Positions 38,008 through 47,627 of a stretch of DNA of 64,000 bases are shown piece by piece. Source of the stretch: CAVQEK01 sp964596645 (lineage in GTDB: Bacteria > Bacteroidota > Bacteroidia > Cytophagales > Cyclobacteriaceae); NCBI GenBank assembly GCA_964596645.1, contig CAZQVB010000001.1:124001-188000 (forward strand), read 5' to 3'. Below the pieces are notes generated by a model. The model was not told where the DNA came from. It worked only from the letters and a program-made list of their open reading frames with translations, and did no database searches. Numbering within the stretch: position 1 is the first letter of the stretch; the number at the start of each line of letters is the position of its first letter. A program made the position numbers and the translations under genes.

Positions 38008-39899
38008 TTACTCTTCGCTCAACTCAGCAGCCAATCTGTCTGCCACGCGCCGCGTGAAATTATATTTGTTTTCCTGGGCTTGCGTGATGGCGCCGTATAT
38101 GCTGCGCTGCTGGCTGGTGGTAAGGTCTTCGATAAACAATGCGCTGTACAACCCGATGATGATGTTGTCATTGTCGAGCTGCCGGGTAAGAAAATCCAGC
38201 GCATCGGCCGACTGCCGGTGACGTGCCAGGCCGCGTGCGGCAGCGATCTGCACAGCAGCCGAAGAATCCGACATGGCCGTCTCTAAGGCGTCGAGCAATG
38301 CCGGCGTAGGGTTTACCAGATTGCCAATGCCGTAGGCTGCCCAGAAGCGCACAGCCGGTTCCTCGTCAGTCACACCATTCGCAAGCACTACGTTATTCTC
38401 AAATTCATCGGCCGTCATTTGGGCGAGGCAGTTGTTGATGAGGTCTTGATGGGCAGCTTGCTGCAATATGGCATACTTAGAACCATATCGCTGGCCCATT
38501 TCCTCAGCCACCGGCTCCGGGATATAGCCCAGGTCGTTGGTTTCATTCGCCCAGTTGTACAGTACCTCTTGCATGTGCCGCAGGGTTTCGGCCATGGCGG
38601 GTTCCTCAGCGAGGTTATTCATTTCCTGAGGGTCATTTTCCAGATCATACAGCTCAAAGACAGGCCGGGGCGCTTCGAAGTAGTGGTTGAACTCTTGTGG
38701 CAACTGGCCACTGCCATAGTTCATCCGCATCTCCTGCAACATTGCCTTGCCATCTTTGTACTGGTTGGGCTGAGCGTGGGGCTTGTTCGGGAAGAAGTTT
38801 TGAATGAATTTAAGTCGATCGGTGCGTACAGCGCGGATCATGTCGACCGTTTCGTCGGCGCGGTCGCGGGCGGCAAATACATATTGGCGCGGCGTGTAGC
38901 CTGCACCGTAGAATGGGCGCGCCTGCATGTTTTCTGGTATATCAATGCCGGCCATATAGAGTGAACTGGCGGCGATATCGATATGTGCCACAAGCTCTTC
39001 CCGGCGNNNNNNNNNNTGCCCGCCTCGGTAATGCCTGGCGCACGCACGATGAGCGGTATGCGCATACCTTCGTCATACAAATACTGCTTGCCGCGCAGGT
39101 GGCTGATGCCGTGGTCGGTGAAGAGAAATACGGCTGTGCTGTCGGCGATGCCTTCGTCTTCCAGCCGCTGCATAATGTCTTTTACCTGGTTGTCGAGATG
39201 TATGATGCTGTTGAGATACTGCGCCCAGTCCTGGCGCATCACCTCGGTATCGGGGTAGTATGGGGGCAGTTGCACATCGGCGGGATTCACCGGATTGGCC
39301 ACCTGAACACTCCTGTTCTTGCCGCCTTCGAGCTGAATCTGCGCAAAAAATGGCTGGCCAGGTGCGCGTTCTTCCCAGTCGGCGGCGTCGTAGAGTGCGT
39401 GATCCCAGGTGAAGTTGTAGTCCGTTTTGCCCTTGTCGTGTGGTCCGCCCTCTTCGCGGCCGGGGTGCTGCTCGCCACCATTCACTACAAAGTAGCCAGC
39501 CTCCTTAAACAATCTGGGCAGGAAAGGCACCGCTTCTGGTAGCGCATAGCTGTCGTAAAAGGCTTCATTACCACCGGCCTTGCCGACGGTGTTCTGGCTG
39601 CGATGGTTGTGCGCACCGATGGTGGTCTGATACATACCCGTGATGAGGGTAGATCGGGCCGGCGAACAAATCGGCGCCGTCACAAAGGCATTTTCGAACA
39701 GCTCGCCCTGCCGGGCCAGCGCATCAATGTTGGGTGTTTGTATGACCGACTCGCCATAGCTACTCCAGTGTGCCGACATATCTTCCACCATTATCCAGAG
39801 GATGTTGGGGCGGTAGGTATCTGTTTCAGTTTTTTCTGAAGAGCATGAGAAAAAGAGAATAAGTATGAAGGGGATAAATAATTTGAATTTTAAATGCAT
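38008..39899 (-). CDS. S1-family sulfatase with C-terminal HEAT-repeat domain (lipoprotein)
   Basis: About 630 residues in two frames joined across the N gap at 39007-39016; start ATG 39899. A lipoprotein signal ends ILFFSC. Sulfatase motifs: NILWIMVEDMSAHWSSYG, CSPARSTLITG with the formylglycine Cys at residue 78, GGEQHPGREEGG, LFTDHGISH. The C-terminal subdomain has PVFELYDLENDPQEMNNLAE. Beyond it, about 150 residues form HEAT-like helical pairs (EEPAVRFWAAYGIGNL, SSAAVQIAAARGLARH, IIIGLYSALFIEDL). The tail may bind substrate or a partner. First enzyme gene after the SusD/lipoprotein genes in transcription order. Confidence 0.9.
39007..39016. other. Assembly gap (10 N) inside the HEAT-tailed sulfatase gene
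   Basis: Ten Ns of unknown true length; coding resumes in another frame on the far side, consistent with an arbitrary gap size. Confidence 0.99.
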
Positions 39900-40097
39900 G
39901 ATACCGGGTATGAAGGACTGACAATAGTTTTCAATCGTTAAAATTAGCCCTGTCACTGAGAAATCAAAAGGTTTATTGCTGACCGTGCAGCAAGTGTGCT
40001 TGAATGAAGGGCCGCTCATTCAATGTAGTGGAACATTAAAAAGAATGAGAAGCCTTGGTGTATGGCTTCTCATATCTTTATCATTCATCGTTGCGGT

Positions 40098-40493
40098 TTA
40101 AGGCATCAATACCTCTATGACCACCTCATTGGATAGTGTTTGCCGTACTTCTCCATCTTTTTCATTGGTGGCCAGTATGTAGGCACTATACATACCGGGG
40201 CTTCCCTGATATTTCAACGAGGCAGACATCTGCCCTTTAGGAATGGTGACTACAGAACCCTTATAAGCCGAAGTATCGCCGGCCAGGATTGCCGCTGAGT
40301 TGAGTTTGCTTTGCAAATCACTAAAAAGCACGTAAAAGTCTGCGCCACCTTCCACTTCAAATGACACCTCATCGCCAACATCGATGGTCGTACTGTTGGC
40401 GGTGAGTACCACTGATGGGTTGGTCACATCTTCGGAGCATGCTGTCAAGAGAAGCATGGCTCCCATGACAAAGTATATTTTGATTTTATTCAT
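40098..40493 (-). CDS. Small surface lipoprotein of the SusCD locus
   Basis: 131 residues with a lipoprotein signal ending LLLTAC (Cys 19). The mature part is a single Ig/PKD-like beta domain (TTIDVGDEVSFEVEGGADFYVLF, in parts; VTIPKGQMSASLKYQGSPG). It lies 67 bases after the SusD gene on the same strand, the usual place for SusE/SusF-like glycan-binding lipoproteins. The precise family is not recognised; a surface accessory role is inferred. Confidence 0.8.
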   Translation of the reverse strand: MNKIKIYFVMGAMLLLTACSEDVTNPSVVLTANSTTIDVGDEVSFEVEGGADFYVLFSDLQSKLNSAAILAGDTSAYKGSVVTIPKGQMSASLKYQGSPGMYSAYILATNEKDGEVRQTLSNEVVIEVLMP

Positions 40494-40560
40494 GACGTTC
40501 GAATATTTTATAGCGCAGGAAGCATGAAACCATACTTCCTGCGCTGATGAAACGATTGAA

Positions 40561-42030
40561 TTAGTAACCGGGATTCTGTTGGATGTTAGCCGTGAGCACT
40601 CCAGATGGCAATGGCAGCAGATAGTCGGTCTCTGTCACCACGGCTTGTTTTTCTGCCACGCCGGCCACTCTTTCCAGCTCGCCCCATCGCTTCAGGTCAA
40701 AAGCCCGGTGGCCTTCGAAATACAACTCTCTGCGACGCTCCATACGAATAGCTTCGCGAAGCTCTTCCTGCGTAAGCCCGCTCACAGGATCAAGTCCTGC
40801 CCTTTCGCGCACAGCATTGAGGCTGTTGTAGGCCAGTTCGGTAGGCCCGTTCTTTTCGTTTTCTGCCTCTGCAAGCATCAGGAGCAGGTCGGCATAGCGC
40901 GAAAACACATACGGGGCACCGGTGTCGTTGTTGTTCTGTGAAGCCACCGGATCGGCAAATTTCAGCGTAAAGGCATAATCTACTTTTCGCTTGGTACCGT
41001 CGTCGGTCAGGAATGTGTCGGTCACAATGATATCGCGTCTGATATCATCTTCCTCAAAAGTACTGATCAAGTCTGTAGTGACGCGCCAGTTGGAAAATCC
41101 CGGCCCGCGTATGCTTACCGACGGATTGTACTGGCCAGGTGACGGCAGCAGATTGGTGACCAACCAAGACTGCAGTGCAGAAGGTCCGGCGCCTCCGGGA
41201 AGTGAGTTGACCCAGAAAATAAATTCCGTATTGTTCGGATTGTTATTTCTAAACCAAAACATCTCTTCGTAGTTGGGCATCAGCTCATATACGTCTGAGT
41301 TCACCACCCGACGTGCCCTGCTGATGGCGCTGTCCAGGTCGGACGCACTGCCAAAGTCGGTAGAGTGTTGGGTAAGAAAAACCTTTGCCAAGTAAGTATT
41401 GGCTGCTCCCCGGGTAATGCGCCCCCAGTCATCTGCCGATTCATACTGCAATGGCAGGTGTGCCGCGGCAAAACGGAAATCTTCCAATATATAGTCATAC
41501 AGATTTTCCACAGTTTCGCGACCGAGCGAGTCACCTATACCGAGCTTCAGGAAGTTTTCGTCGGTAAAAAGCGGCACGCCGCCAAACAAACGCACGAGCT
41601 GAAAGTAGCTGAACCCCCTGAGAAAGCGCACTTGCGCCCTGGCCAGGTCGGCACTTTCGTCGGCTTCCGACAAGCTGAACAATACCAGGTTTGAATTGCC
41701 CACGGTAGTATACAATCCATTGTAAAAAGCGGCCAGTTCGTTGCCACTCGCTGTGGCCGATATGTTGCTGGCATTTCGTCGCTCGGAGTTGCTGCTGGCC
41801 GTAAAGGAGTCGTCTGAGTACAAGTCCATATACATAAAGGGTCCACGTCCTCTAAAGCTGATACGGCCAAGTTCAGAGTACGCCGCAGTAGTAAATTTAT
41901 TCACGTTGCCCTCAGAGTCGAAGGCATTTTCCGGGGTCAGGAAGTCAATCGGCTCCTCCTGCAGGAAGTCTTCGCAAGCCATGAAGCTTATCGATAACAG
42001 CCCGATCAAAAAGATTGCTATTTTTTTCAT
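40561..42030 (-). CDS. SusD/RagB-family outer membrane lipoprotein
   Basis: 489 residues. Lipoprotein signal (SFMAC), then EDFLQEEPIDFLTPENAF, the N-terminal SusD signature. Helical repeats include QVRFLRGFSYFQLVRLFGGVP. The C-terminal part has YADLLLMLAEAENEKNG, AVRERAGLDPVSGLTQEELR and RMERRRELYFEGHRAFDLKRWG. It is the surface glycan-binding partner of the SusC encoded 18 bases upstream. Position in the sigma/FecR locus implies induction by the substrate sensed through that SusC. Confidence 0.95.
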   Translation of the reverse strand: MKKIAIFLIGLLSISFMACEDFLQEEPIDFLTPENAFDSEGNVNKFTTAAYSELGRISFRGRGPFMYMDLYSDDSFTASSNSERRNASNISATASGNELAAFYNGLYTTVGNSNLVLFSLSEADESADLARAQVRFLRGFSYFQLVRLFGGVPLFTDENFLKLGIGDSLGRETVENLYDYILEDFRFAAAHLPLQYESADDWGRITRGAANTYLAKVFLTQHSTDFGSASDLDSAISRARRVVNSDVYELMPNYEEMFWFRNNNPNNTEFIFWVNSLPGGAGPSALQSWLVTNLLPSPGQYNPSVSIRGPGFSNWRVTTDLISTFEEDDIRRDIIVTDTFLTDDGTKRKVDYAFTLKFADPVASQNNNDTGAPYVFSRYADLLLMLAEAENEKNGPTELAYNSLNAVRERAGLDPVSGLTQEELREAIRMERRRELYFEGHRAFDLKRWGELERVAGVAEKQAVVTETDYLLPLPSGVLTANIQQNPGY

Positions 42031-42048
42031 TTTCTTATTTTTTACTAT

Positions 42049-45000
42049 TTAAAAGCTAATGTTTATACCCAATAAATAGGTGCGGTAAAACGGATAGCTA
42101 CCGATATCTACACCCAAAGCCAGGTTGCTGGCATTACCGGCAAATCCATCCACCTGTCGTGCATTCACCTCCGGATTGTAGCCGGTATAGTCGGTGATGG
42201 TGAACAGGTTTTGTGCGGTAGCATACACCCTTAGCTTGGTGAGCCAGTTGAGCTTTTGCACCGGCACATTATAGCCCAGCGTGAGGTTGGTAAGGCGTAC
42301 GAAAGAAGCATCCTGCACCGACTGGTCTGTGACAAAAAGCGGTGGCCTGTAGCCTGCGCGCGGTATGGTGGTGCTGGTGCCCGGGCCTGTCCATTGGTTT
42401 TCAAAAGTCTCAACCGTGGTATTGCCGCCGGCTTCTACCGTGTTCAGTATGAAATCGTTGATATTGAGCACGGAGTTGCCAACCGAGTATCGGAAGAATG
42501 CGCTGAGATCGAAATTGCCAAATTTGAAATCATTCGACCAACCACCACTGAAGTCCGGTTGCGACTGTCCGAGTATTACAAAGTCGTCGGAGGTGATTTT
42601 ATTGTCTCCATTGATATCAACAAACCGTATATCGCCCGGCTTTGCATTGACAGATTCCGAACCTGAAGTATAGGTGACAGGGTCGGCCCTTATTTCCTCC
42701 TCTGTCTGATAGATGCCATTGGTGCGCAAACCAACAAAAGCACCCATTGGCTGCCCAATTTCCAAAATGTTTGAGGCTCGAACACCCGCTACTTCATTCA
42801 GCTTGGGGTTGCCCGTGGTGGCACCTACGTACTGGTGTGAAAGCCCTTCGGCCAGCTCGGTGATTTCGTTGCGGTTGTAGGCTGCATTGAATGAGGTGGT
42901 CCATTGAAACTTGCCGCGGAGAGGCATGTCGTAAGAAATGCTCAGTTCAATACCTTCATTCATTACCGAACCTACGTTGCGCCATTGGTTATTATACAAT
43001 GGGTCGTTTTGCAGCTGGGTGAGCAGCAACAAATCTTCCGTAGTCTTGTGATAGTAGTCGGTGATCACATTTAACCGGCCATCGAGAAAACTCATATCAA
43101 GGCCTATGTCAAACATAGCCGTGCGTTCCCAGCCCAGCTCCGGATTTGCTTTCGGATCGGCAAAGCCGAGGCCACTGCTCACTTCACCGCCAAATATGTA
43201 CTGGCCGCTGTTGCGGATGCGCTGCTGTGTGAAGTAAGAAGGCAATGCCTGGTTGCCTGCCAAACCGTAGCTGGTGCGCAGCTTCAAGTCGTGCAGTATA
43301 CTTTGATCTTGTAAAAACGGCTCATCGATGACGCGCCATGCAAAAGCTGCTGATGGGAAAAAGGCATATTTCTCATTGTCGCCAAATCTTGAAGAACCGT
43401 CGGTACGCGCCGTGGCGGTAAAAATGTACTTGTCATTCAACACGTAGTTGGCCCTGCCAAAGAAAGAAACCAGCGCAAACTCACCTGAGAATATGCCCAC
43501 CTGGCTCACGTCGAATGTTTCGGCCAAGGGAAAGCTGTATACACCCAGTATATCGCTGGGGAAACCACCCGCCCGTATGTTGAGGCCTTTGCCAAAGCCC
43601 TGCTGCAGGGTATTGCCCACCAGCAGGTTGAGCCTGCTCTTCTCATTGATGTCCAGATCGTAGGTAAGTGTACTCTCGCTGAGGTAGTTGTAATTTTGGT
43701 TATACCATACCCATGCCGCTCCCGGATCGCTCAGGCTGCCCGGAGAGTTGAAGCCTTCCTGTATGATGGTAGGATAGTAGCGCTCTCTGTTGCTGTTGAC
43801 AAAGTCGCCACCCAGGGTGGTTTTAAATTTCAGCGCATCCATGATCTCCCATTCCAGGTACACGTTCAGCTGGGTACGTGTGCGTACAAGTTCATCGCTT
43901 GCCTCTCGCATGAAGGCCACCGGATTGGTAAATTGTGGGCCATAGCCATAGCCATCCTGACCATTTTGCGTATACCTGCCGTCTTCTTTTATCACCGGCA
44001 GTATGGGCGGATTCACGATGGCGTTTTGCAGAGGGCTCTGATCGTCAAAATCGTGCATGGTCTGGTTGGTACGGCTAAACAGCACATTCATACCCGCGGA
44101 GAGCTTGTCGCTCAGCTGAAAATCACCATTGAGACGTGCCGACAGCCGCTGGAAAAATGTGTTGGTCACTACACCGTCCTGGCCAAAATATTCACCGGAA
44201 CCATAGTAGCGTGCTTTGTCTGTGCCACCCCGGAAGGACAGTTGATACGACTGTACCGGCGCCAGCTCGATGATTTCATCCTGCCAGTCGGTATTGTACA
44301 CACGGATGGTGTCGTCCAGGCCTGTGTCGTAGTACAAGTCTCCGCCGATGGGTATCAGGGCCACAGTATCTTGTCCGGGGCTCGGGAAAAGTGCGGCTTG
44401 GTTGGCCATTGCAGCGTTGGCGCCTTCAATAAATTGCTGACTGTTCAGCACGTCGTACTTCTTTGTTACCTGCTGAAAGCCATATGATGAGTTTACATTA
44501 AAAGTTGCTTTTCCGTCTTTGCCTTTTTTAGTCGTGATCATTACTACCCCGTTGGATCCTCGGGCACCGTAAATGGCAATAGAAGAAGCATCTTTCAGAA
44601 TGTCGATTGACTGTATATCGGCAGGGTTCAAGTCATTGATTCCATACTCTGAAGGGTAGCCGTCGATGACATAGAGCGGCTGGTTGCTGGCATTGATGGA
44701 GTTGCCACCGCGGATTCGGACAGATACGGAACCTCCTGGCTCTGCCTGAGCCTGGGTAACCAACACGCCGGCAGCACGGCCTTGCAAAGCCTGATCGGCC
44801 GATATCACCACCATATTCTCTATATCTTCAGAGCTCACCTGAGAAACGGCACCTGTAAGATCGGTTTTCTTTACCGTGCCATAGCCAACCACCACCAACT
44901 CTGCCAACGTGGTAATATCGGGCGATAAAGTGAGGTCGATGACAGATTTCTCGCCAACCTCTACCTCCTCAGATATGTAACCTACTGAGCTGAATACCAG

Positions 45001-45627
45001 CGTACTGGCATCCGGTACCGATAGTTTATAAATACCGTCGAGGTCGGTAATGGTGCCTTGGGCCGTGCCTTTTACTATTACGTTGACACCCGGGAGTGGC
45101 TCATTATCTTCGCCGCTGATCACCTTGCCGGTGACGGTACGATCCTGATTGACCTCGTACATGTCAGTAATGCCTTTGGCGCTCAGTGTGCCTACATTAC
45201 TGCGCTGCGCCGATGACTCGACATCAGAGATCGCCTTGCTGGTAAATTTTTGAATTTCAGAGGGCTTGGCCGATACGTTATGAATAACGTAGAAATTGTC
45301 CACCTTCGATTTGGAATAAGTGAGCTTGAAGGGCGCCAGAATCTGTTCCAGTGTTTTGTCCAGATTTTCATCCTTTTTCAATTCGATGGCGGTGAACTTA
45401 TCACTGAGAATATTGCCATTGACGGCAAAACGCACCCCAAATTGCTCCTCAAGATCGTTGAGCACATCGATAAGTGGCTTCTTCTCTTTTCCGGGCTGTA
45501 TGGTACCCGCTTTGGTGCTCGAGTGGAGCTCAGACAACAGTGCCAGATCCTGGCCCTGCACGTGTAGATTTGCTAAAAACACCGTAGCCATTATGGTGGC
45601 CAGCAATGTCCTCGTAGCTGTTTTCAT
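42049..45627 (-). CDS. SusC/RagA-family transporter with STN signalling domain
   Basis: 1192 residues. Signal peptide (about 1-25). An STN domain covers about 50-115 (PLIDVLNDLEEQFGVRFAVN; LEQILAPFKLTYSKSKVDNF), the part that touches a FecR anti-sigma factor. Then a carboxypeptidase-regulatory-like domain (about 165-245: VTGKVISGEDNEPLPGVNVI), VVGYGTVKKTDLTGAV, a plug (VRIRGGNSINASNQPLYVIDG; SIDILKDASSIAIYGARGS) and a long barrel ending GINISF. The STN domain plus adjacent FecR and sigma genes show surface-signalling control: bound substrate should release the sigma factor. Confidence 0.96.
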   Translation of the reverse strand: MKTATRTLLATIMATVFLANLHVQGQDLALLSELHSSTKAGTIQPGKEKKPLIDVLNDLEEQFGVRFAVNGNILSDKFTAIELKKDENLDKTLEQILAPFKLTYSKSKVDNFYVIHNVSAKPSEIQKFTSKAISDVESSAQRSNVGTLSAKGITDMYEVNQDRTVTGKVISGEDNEPLPGVNVIVKGTAQGTITDLDGIYKLSVPDASTLVFSSVGYISEEVEVGEKSVIDLTLSPDITTLAELVVVGYGTVKKTDLTGAVSQVSSEDIENMVVISADQALQGRAAGVLVTQAQAEPGGSVSVRIRGGNSINASNQPLYVIDGYPSEYGINDLNPADIQSIDILKDASSIAIYGARGSNGVVMITTKKGKDGKATFNVNSSYGFQQVTKKYDVLNSQQFIEGANAAMANQAALFPSPGQDTVALIPIGGDLYYDTGLDDTIRVYNTDWQDEIIELAPVQSYQLSFRGGTDKARYYGSGEYFGQDGVVTNTFFQRLSARLNGDFQLSDKLSAGMNVLFSRTNQTMHDFDDQSPLQNAIVNPPILPVIKEDGRYTQNGQDGYGYGPQFTNPVAFMREASDELVRTRTQLNVYLEWEIMDALKFKTTLGGDFVNSNRERYYPTIIQEGFNSPGSLSDPGAAWVWYNQNYNYLSESTLTYDLDINEKSRLNLLVGNTLQQGFGKGLNIRAGGFPSDILGVYSFPLAETFDVSQVGIFSGEFALVSFFGRANYVLNDKYIFTATARTDGSSRFGDNEKYAFFPSAAFAWRVIDEPFLQDQSILHDLKLRTSYGLAGNQALPSYFTQQRIRNSGQYIFGGEVSSGLGFADPKANPELGWERTAMFDIGLDMSFLDGRLNVITDYYHKTTEDLLLLTQLQNDPLYNNQWRNVGSVMNEGIELSISYDMPLRGKFQWTTSFNAAYNRNEITELAEGLSHQYVGATTGNPKLNEVAGVRASNILEIGQPMGAFVGLRTNGIYQTEEEIRADPVTYTSGSESVNAKPGDIRFVDINGDNKITSDDFVILGQSQPDFSGGWSNDFKFGNFDLSAFFRYSVGNSVLNINDFILNTVEAGGNTTVETFENQWTGPGTSTTIPRAGYRPPLFVTDQSVQDASFVRLTNLTLGYNVPVQKLNWLTKLRVYATAQNLFTITDYTGYNPEVNARQVDGFAGNASNLALGVDIGSYPFYRTYLLGINISF

Positions 45628-45701
45628 AGAATTAAAAGGATTAGGTTAAGAATGAAAAATTTCCTTCGACGGCTTTAGCCAGGATTACCCGGCCTCAAGC
45701 C

Positions 45702-46760
45702 CTACATCTCCACAGTTATATATGTGTCATATTTTCTGATCTTTAGTTGAAACGTTTCCGATAAAAGGGTGAGAAGATCACGTACATCTTCCGATGGCAC
45801 CTTAGCGGTAAAGGTGAGTTGCTGAATGCGATAGCTGTTGGGGTGTACTTCCAGGCCGTAAGTGTCTTCAATACGCTGAAATACCTCATTAAGTGGTGTG
45901 TTGTTAAAGACAAAAAGTCGATCCATCCAGCTGGAATACTCCCCCGGATTCACCACTTTTTTCACCAGGTTGTCGTTGTGCGCAGTGTACTCGATCAGCT
46001 CTCCCGGTTCCATGGTGATCATTTCATCGGAAGGAGTTTGAGCATTTTTTATGGCCGTGATGTGCACTTCGCCTTCATCCAGCACCACCTGGGTTTTTTC
46101 CCTGCGGGCATGCACATTAAATTCTGTGCCGGTCACTACCACATCGAGCTCGCCGGTATGCACAATAAATTTCGCCCCGGCATCACTATGCTGTTTGGCT
46201 GCCTCCGGGGCTATATTCTGCACATGGAAGTACGCCTCGCCTTGCAGCCATACTTCCCTATCGGTATTGGCCTTCCATTTTTTGGCAAATTCTATACGTG
46301 AGTTGCTGTTGAGGCTCACCACAGAGTTGTCGGGCAGGGTCACTGAGCGCAGCTCACCGTAGCCTGCCTGTATCACGGTATTATTTTCGTAGTTGATCCA
46401 GTAGATAATGAAACTGCTTACAACGGCCAGTAAGGCAAATACCGCTGCTTTTTGCCATGTGCGGATCGCCAATGGACGTTGGGCTATGGTTGACGTGTAG
46501 CGATAGGGTTTTGCCTGAGGGTGCAGGCTCTCGTGTATCCTGCTTTTGATTCGGCTATACGTACTTACCGGTGGGTGGTATTCTTTAAACTTAATGGCCG
46601 ACAGCAATCGTCTGGCCTCCTGCACTTCGCGTTCCTTTTCCGGATGCTCCGCTACCCACTGCTCCCACTCTTGCACTACCTGCTCGTCGGGATCGAACAC
46701 CCAACGCTGGAACTGCGGGTCCATCATGAAATCATGAACGGTATAGTGGCTTTTGGGCAT
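45702..46760 (-). CDS. FecR-family anti-sigma factor
   Basis: 352 residues from ATG 46760 (an in-frame GTG at 46778 is an alternative). A cytoplasmic N-terminal part (about 1-100: MMDPQFQRWVFDPDEQVVQEWEQW) binds sigma. A single membrane helix follows (AVFALLAVVSSFIIYWI, about 105-122), then the FecR periplasmic domain (GYGELRSVTLPDNSVVSLNS, EVWLQGEAYFHV, VVVTGTEFNVHA) and a C-terminal STN-contacting domain (PLNEVFQRIEDTYGLEV). It should hold the ECF sigma inactive until the STN-type SusC signals. Confidence 0.94.
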   Translation of the reverse strand: MPKSHYTVHDFMMDPQFQRWVFDPDEQVVQEWEQWVAEHPEKEREVQEARRLLSAIKFKEYHPPVSTYSRIKSRIHESLHPQAKPYRYTSTIAQRPLAIRTWQKAAVFALLAVVSSFIIYWINYENNTVIQAGYGELRSVTLPDNSVVSLNSNSRIEFAKKWKANTDREVWLQGEAYFHVQNIAPEAAKQHSDAGAKFIVHTGELDVVVTGTEFNVHARREKTQVVLDEGEVHITAIKNAQTPSDEMITMEPGELIEYTAHNDNLVKKVVNPGEYSSWMDRLFVFNNTPLNEVFQRIEDTYGLEVHPNSYRIQQLTFTAKVPSEDVRDLLTLLSETFQLKIRKYDTYITVEM

Positions 46761-46883
46761 AAAAAACTTGATATACACCTAAGAGCAGGTGACCGGGCAG
46801 ATTGGACACTTTCTAAAAAAATTATTTTTGTGCCGGTTTGGGGCAACGTCGTTCCAGTGGATATTGGTTAGACCATGCAGTTC

Positions 46884-46900
46884 ACGGCCGATCCGGCCGT
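46884..46900 (-). terminator. Hairpin after the ECF sigma gene
   Basis: ACGGCCG-ATC-CGGCCGT, a perfect 7-bp stem with 3-base loop, 14 bases past the sigma stop and before fecR. It may separate sigma and fecR transcription or tune it. No strong T-run. Confidence 0.45.
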
Positions 46901-46914
46901 AGTCTGGACAGTCG

Positions 46915-47514
46915 TTAGAGGCTGAAGGCCAGGGCCAACATCAGCGCTAAATCGCTGAGCTTGGTGCGCAGGATGGTCAGCGCCCTTGCCACGGTTTTGT
47001 ACACATTGCTTTTGGACTCGCTCATTACTTCGGTCACCTGCTCGTACGACATATTGTTGAAGAACTTCAAAAAGATCATTTCACGCTGCCGGGGCTTCAG
47101 CGCATTGAGTGCCTGGTAAAGCGCCTTCTGTTTTTCGTACTCCTGCTCAGCAAACATCATCTTTACTTCCACTGAGGGCACTATCTCGAAATCGCAGCCT
47201 GCATGGTCGTCGCGTAGCCAGCGTTGCTGTTGCTTTAATGCCCGCATCAGCTTTCGCCGCAGCGCTTTGAAAAGATATGCCTTCACATAGGTGACATGGG
47301 AGAGTTGATGGTGCCGCGTCCACAAATCGCAGAACAGATCCTGGATGCTGTCTTCCAGCAGAGGCAAATCTGTGGTAAAGTGGCGGCCATAGTTATACAA
47401 TTCGAAAAAATAGAGGTCGTACATCTTGTCGAAAGCCTGTACACTTCCCTGCCTGAGTTGCTGCCAAATCTGCTCCTCATCTTCCCTACCCGTCAACTGC
47501 CTTAGCGCTTTCAT
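46915..47514 (-). CDS. ECF-type RNA polymerase sigma factor
   Basis: 200 residues from ATG 47514; the longer open frame upstream has no sigma features. Region 2 (about 20-90): FDKMYDLYFFELYNYGRHFT, LLEDSIQDLFCDLW, VKAYLFKALRRKLMRAL. Region 4 (about 140-190): LKPRQREMIFLKFFNNMSYE, then QVTEVMSESKSNVYKTVARAL. It belongs to the Bacteroidota ECF group paired with FecR and STN-type SusC. It heads the minus-strand locus and probably activates susC and the genes that follow to about 19 kb. Confidence 0.93.
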   Translation of the reverse strand: MKALRQLTGREDEEQIWQQLRQGSVQAFDKMYDLYFFELYNYGRHFTTDLPLLEDSIQDLFCDLWTRHHQLSHVTYVKAYLFKALRRKLMRALKQQQRWLRDDHAGCDFEIVPSVEVKMMFAEQEYEKQKALYQALNALKPRQREMIFLKFFNNMSYEQVTEVMSESKSNVYKTVARALTILRTKLSDLALMLALAFSL

Positions 47515-47627
47515 CTTATATATCGATGTATTCAGACCCCAACACTGGAAAACCAAAAAGTTTGGAAATGTAGTCTTTTTTCCGATTGTGTGAAAGTGCC
47601 GGAAATGGCTATTTTCCTGGCATACAT

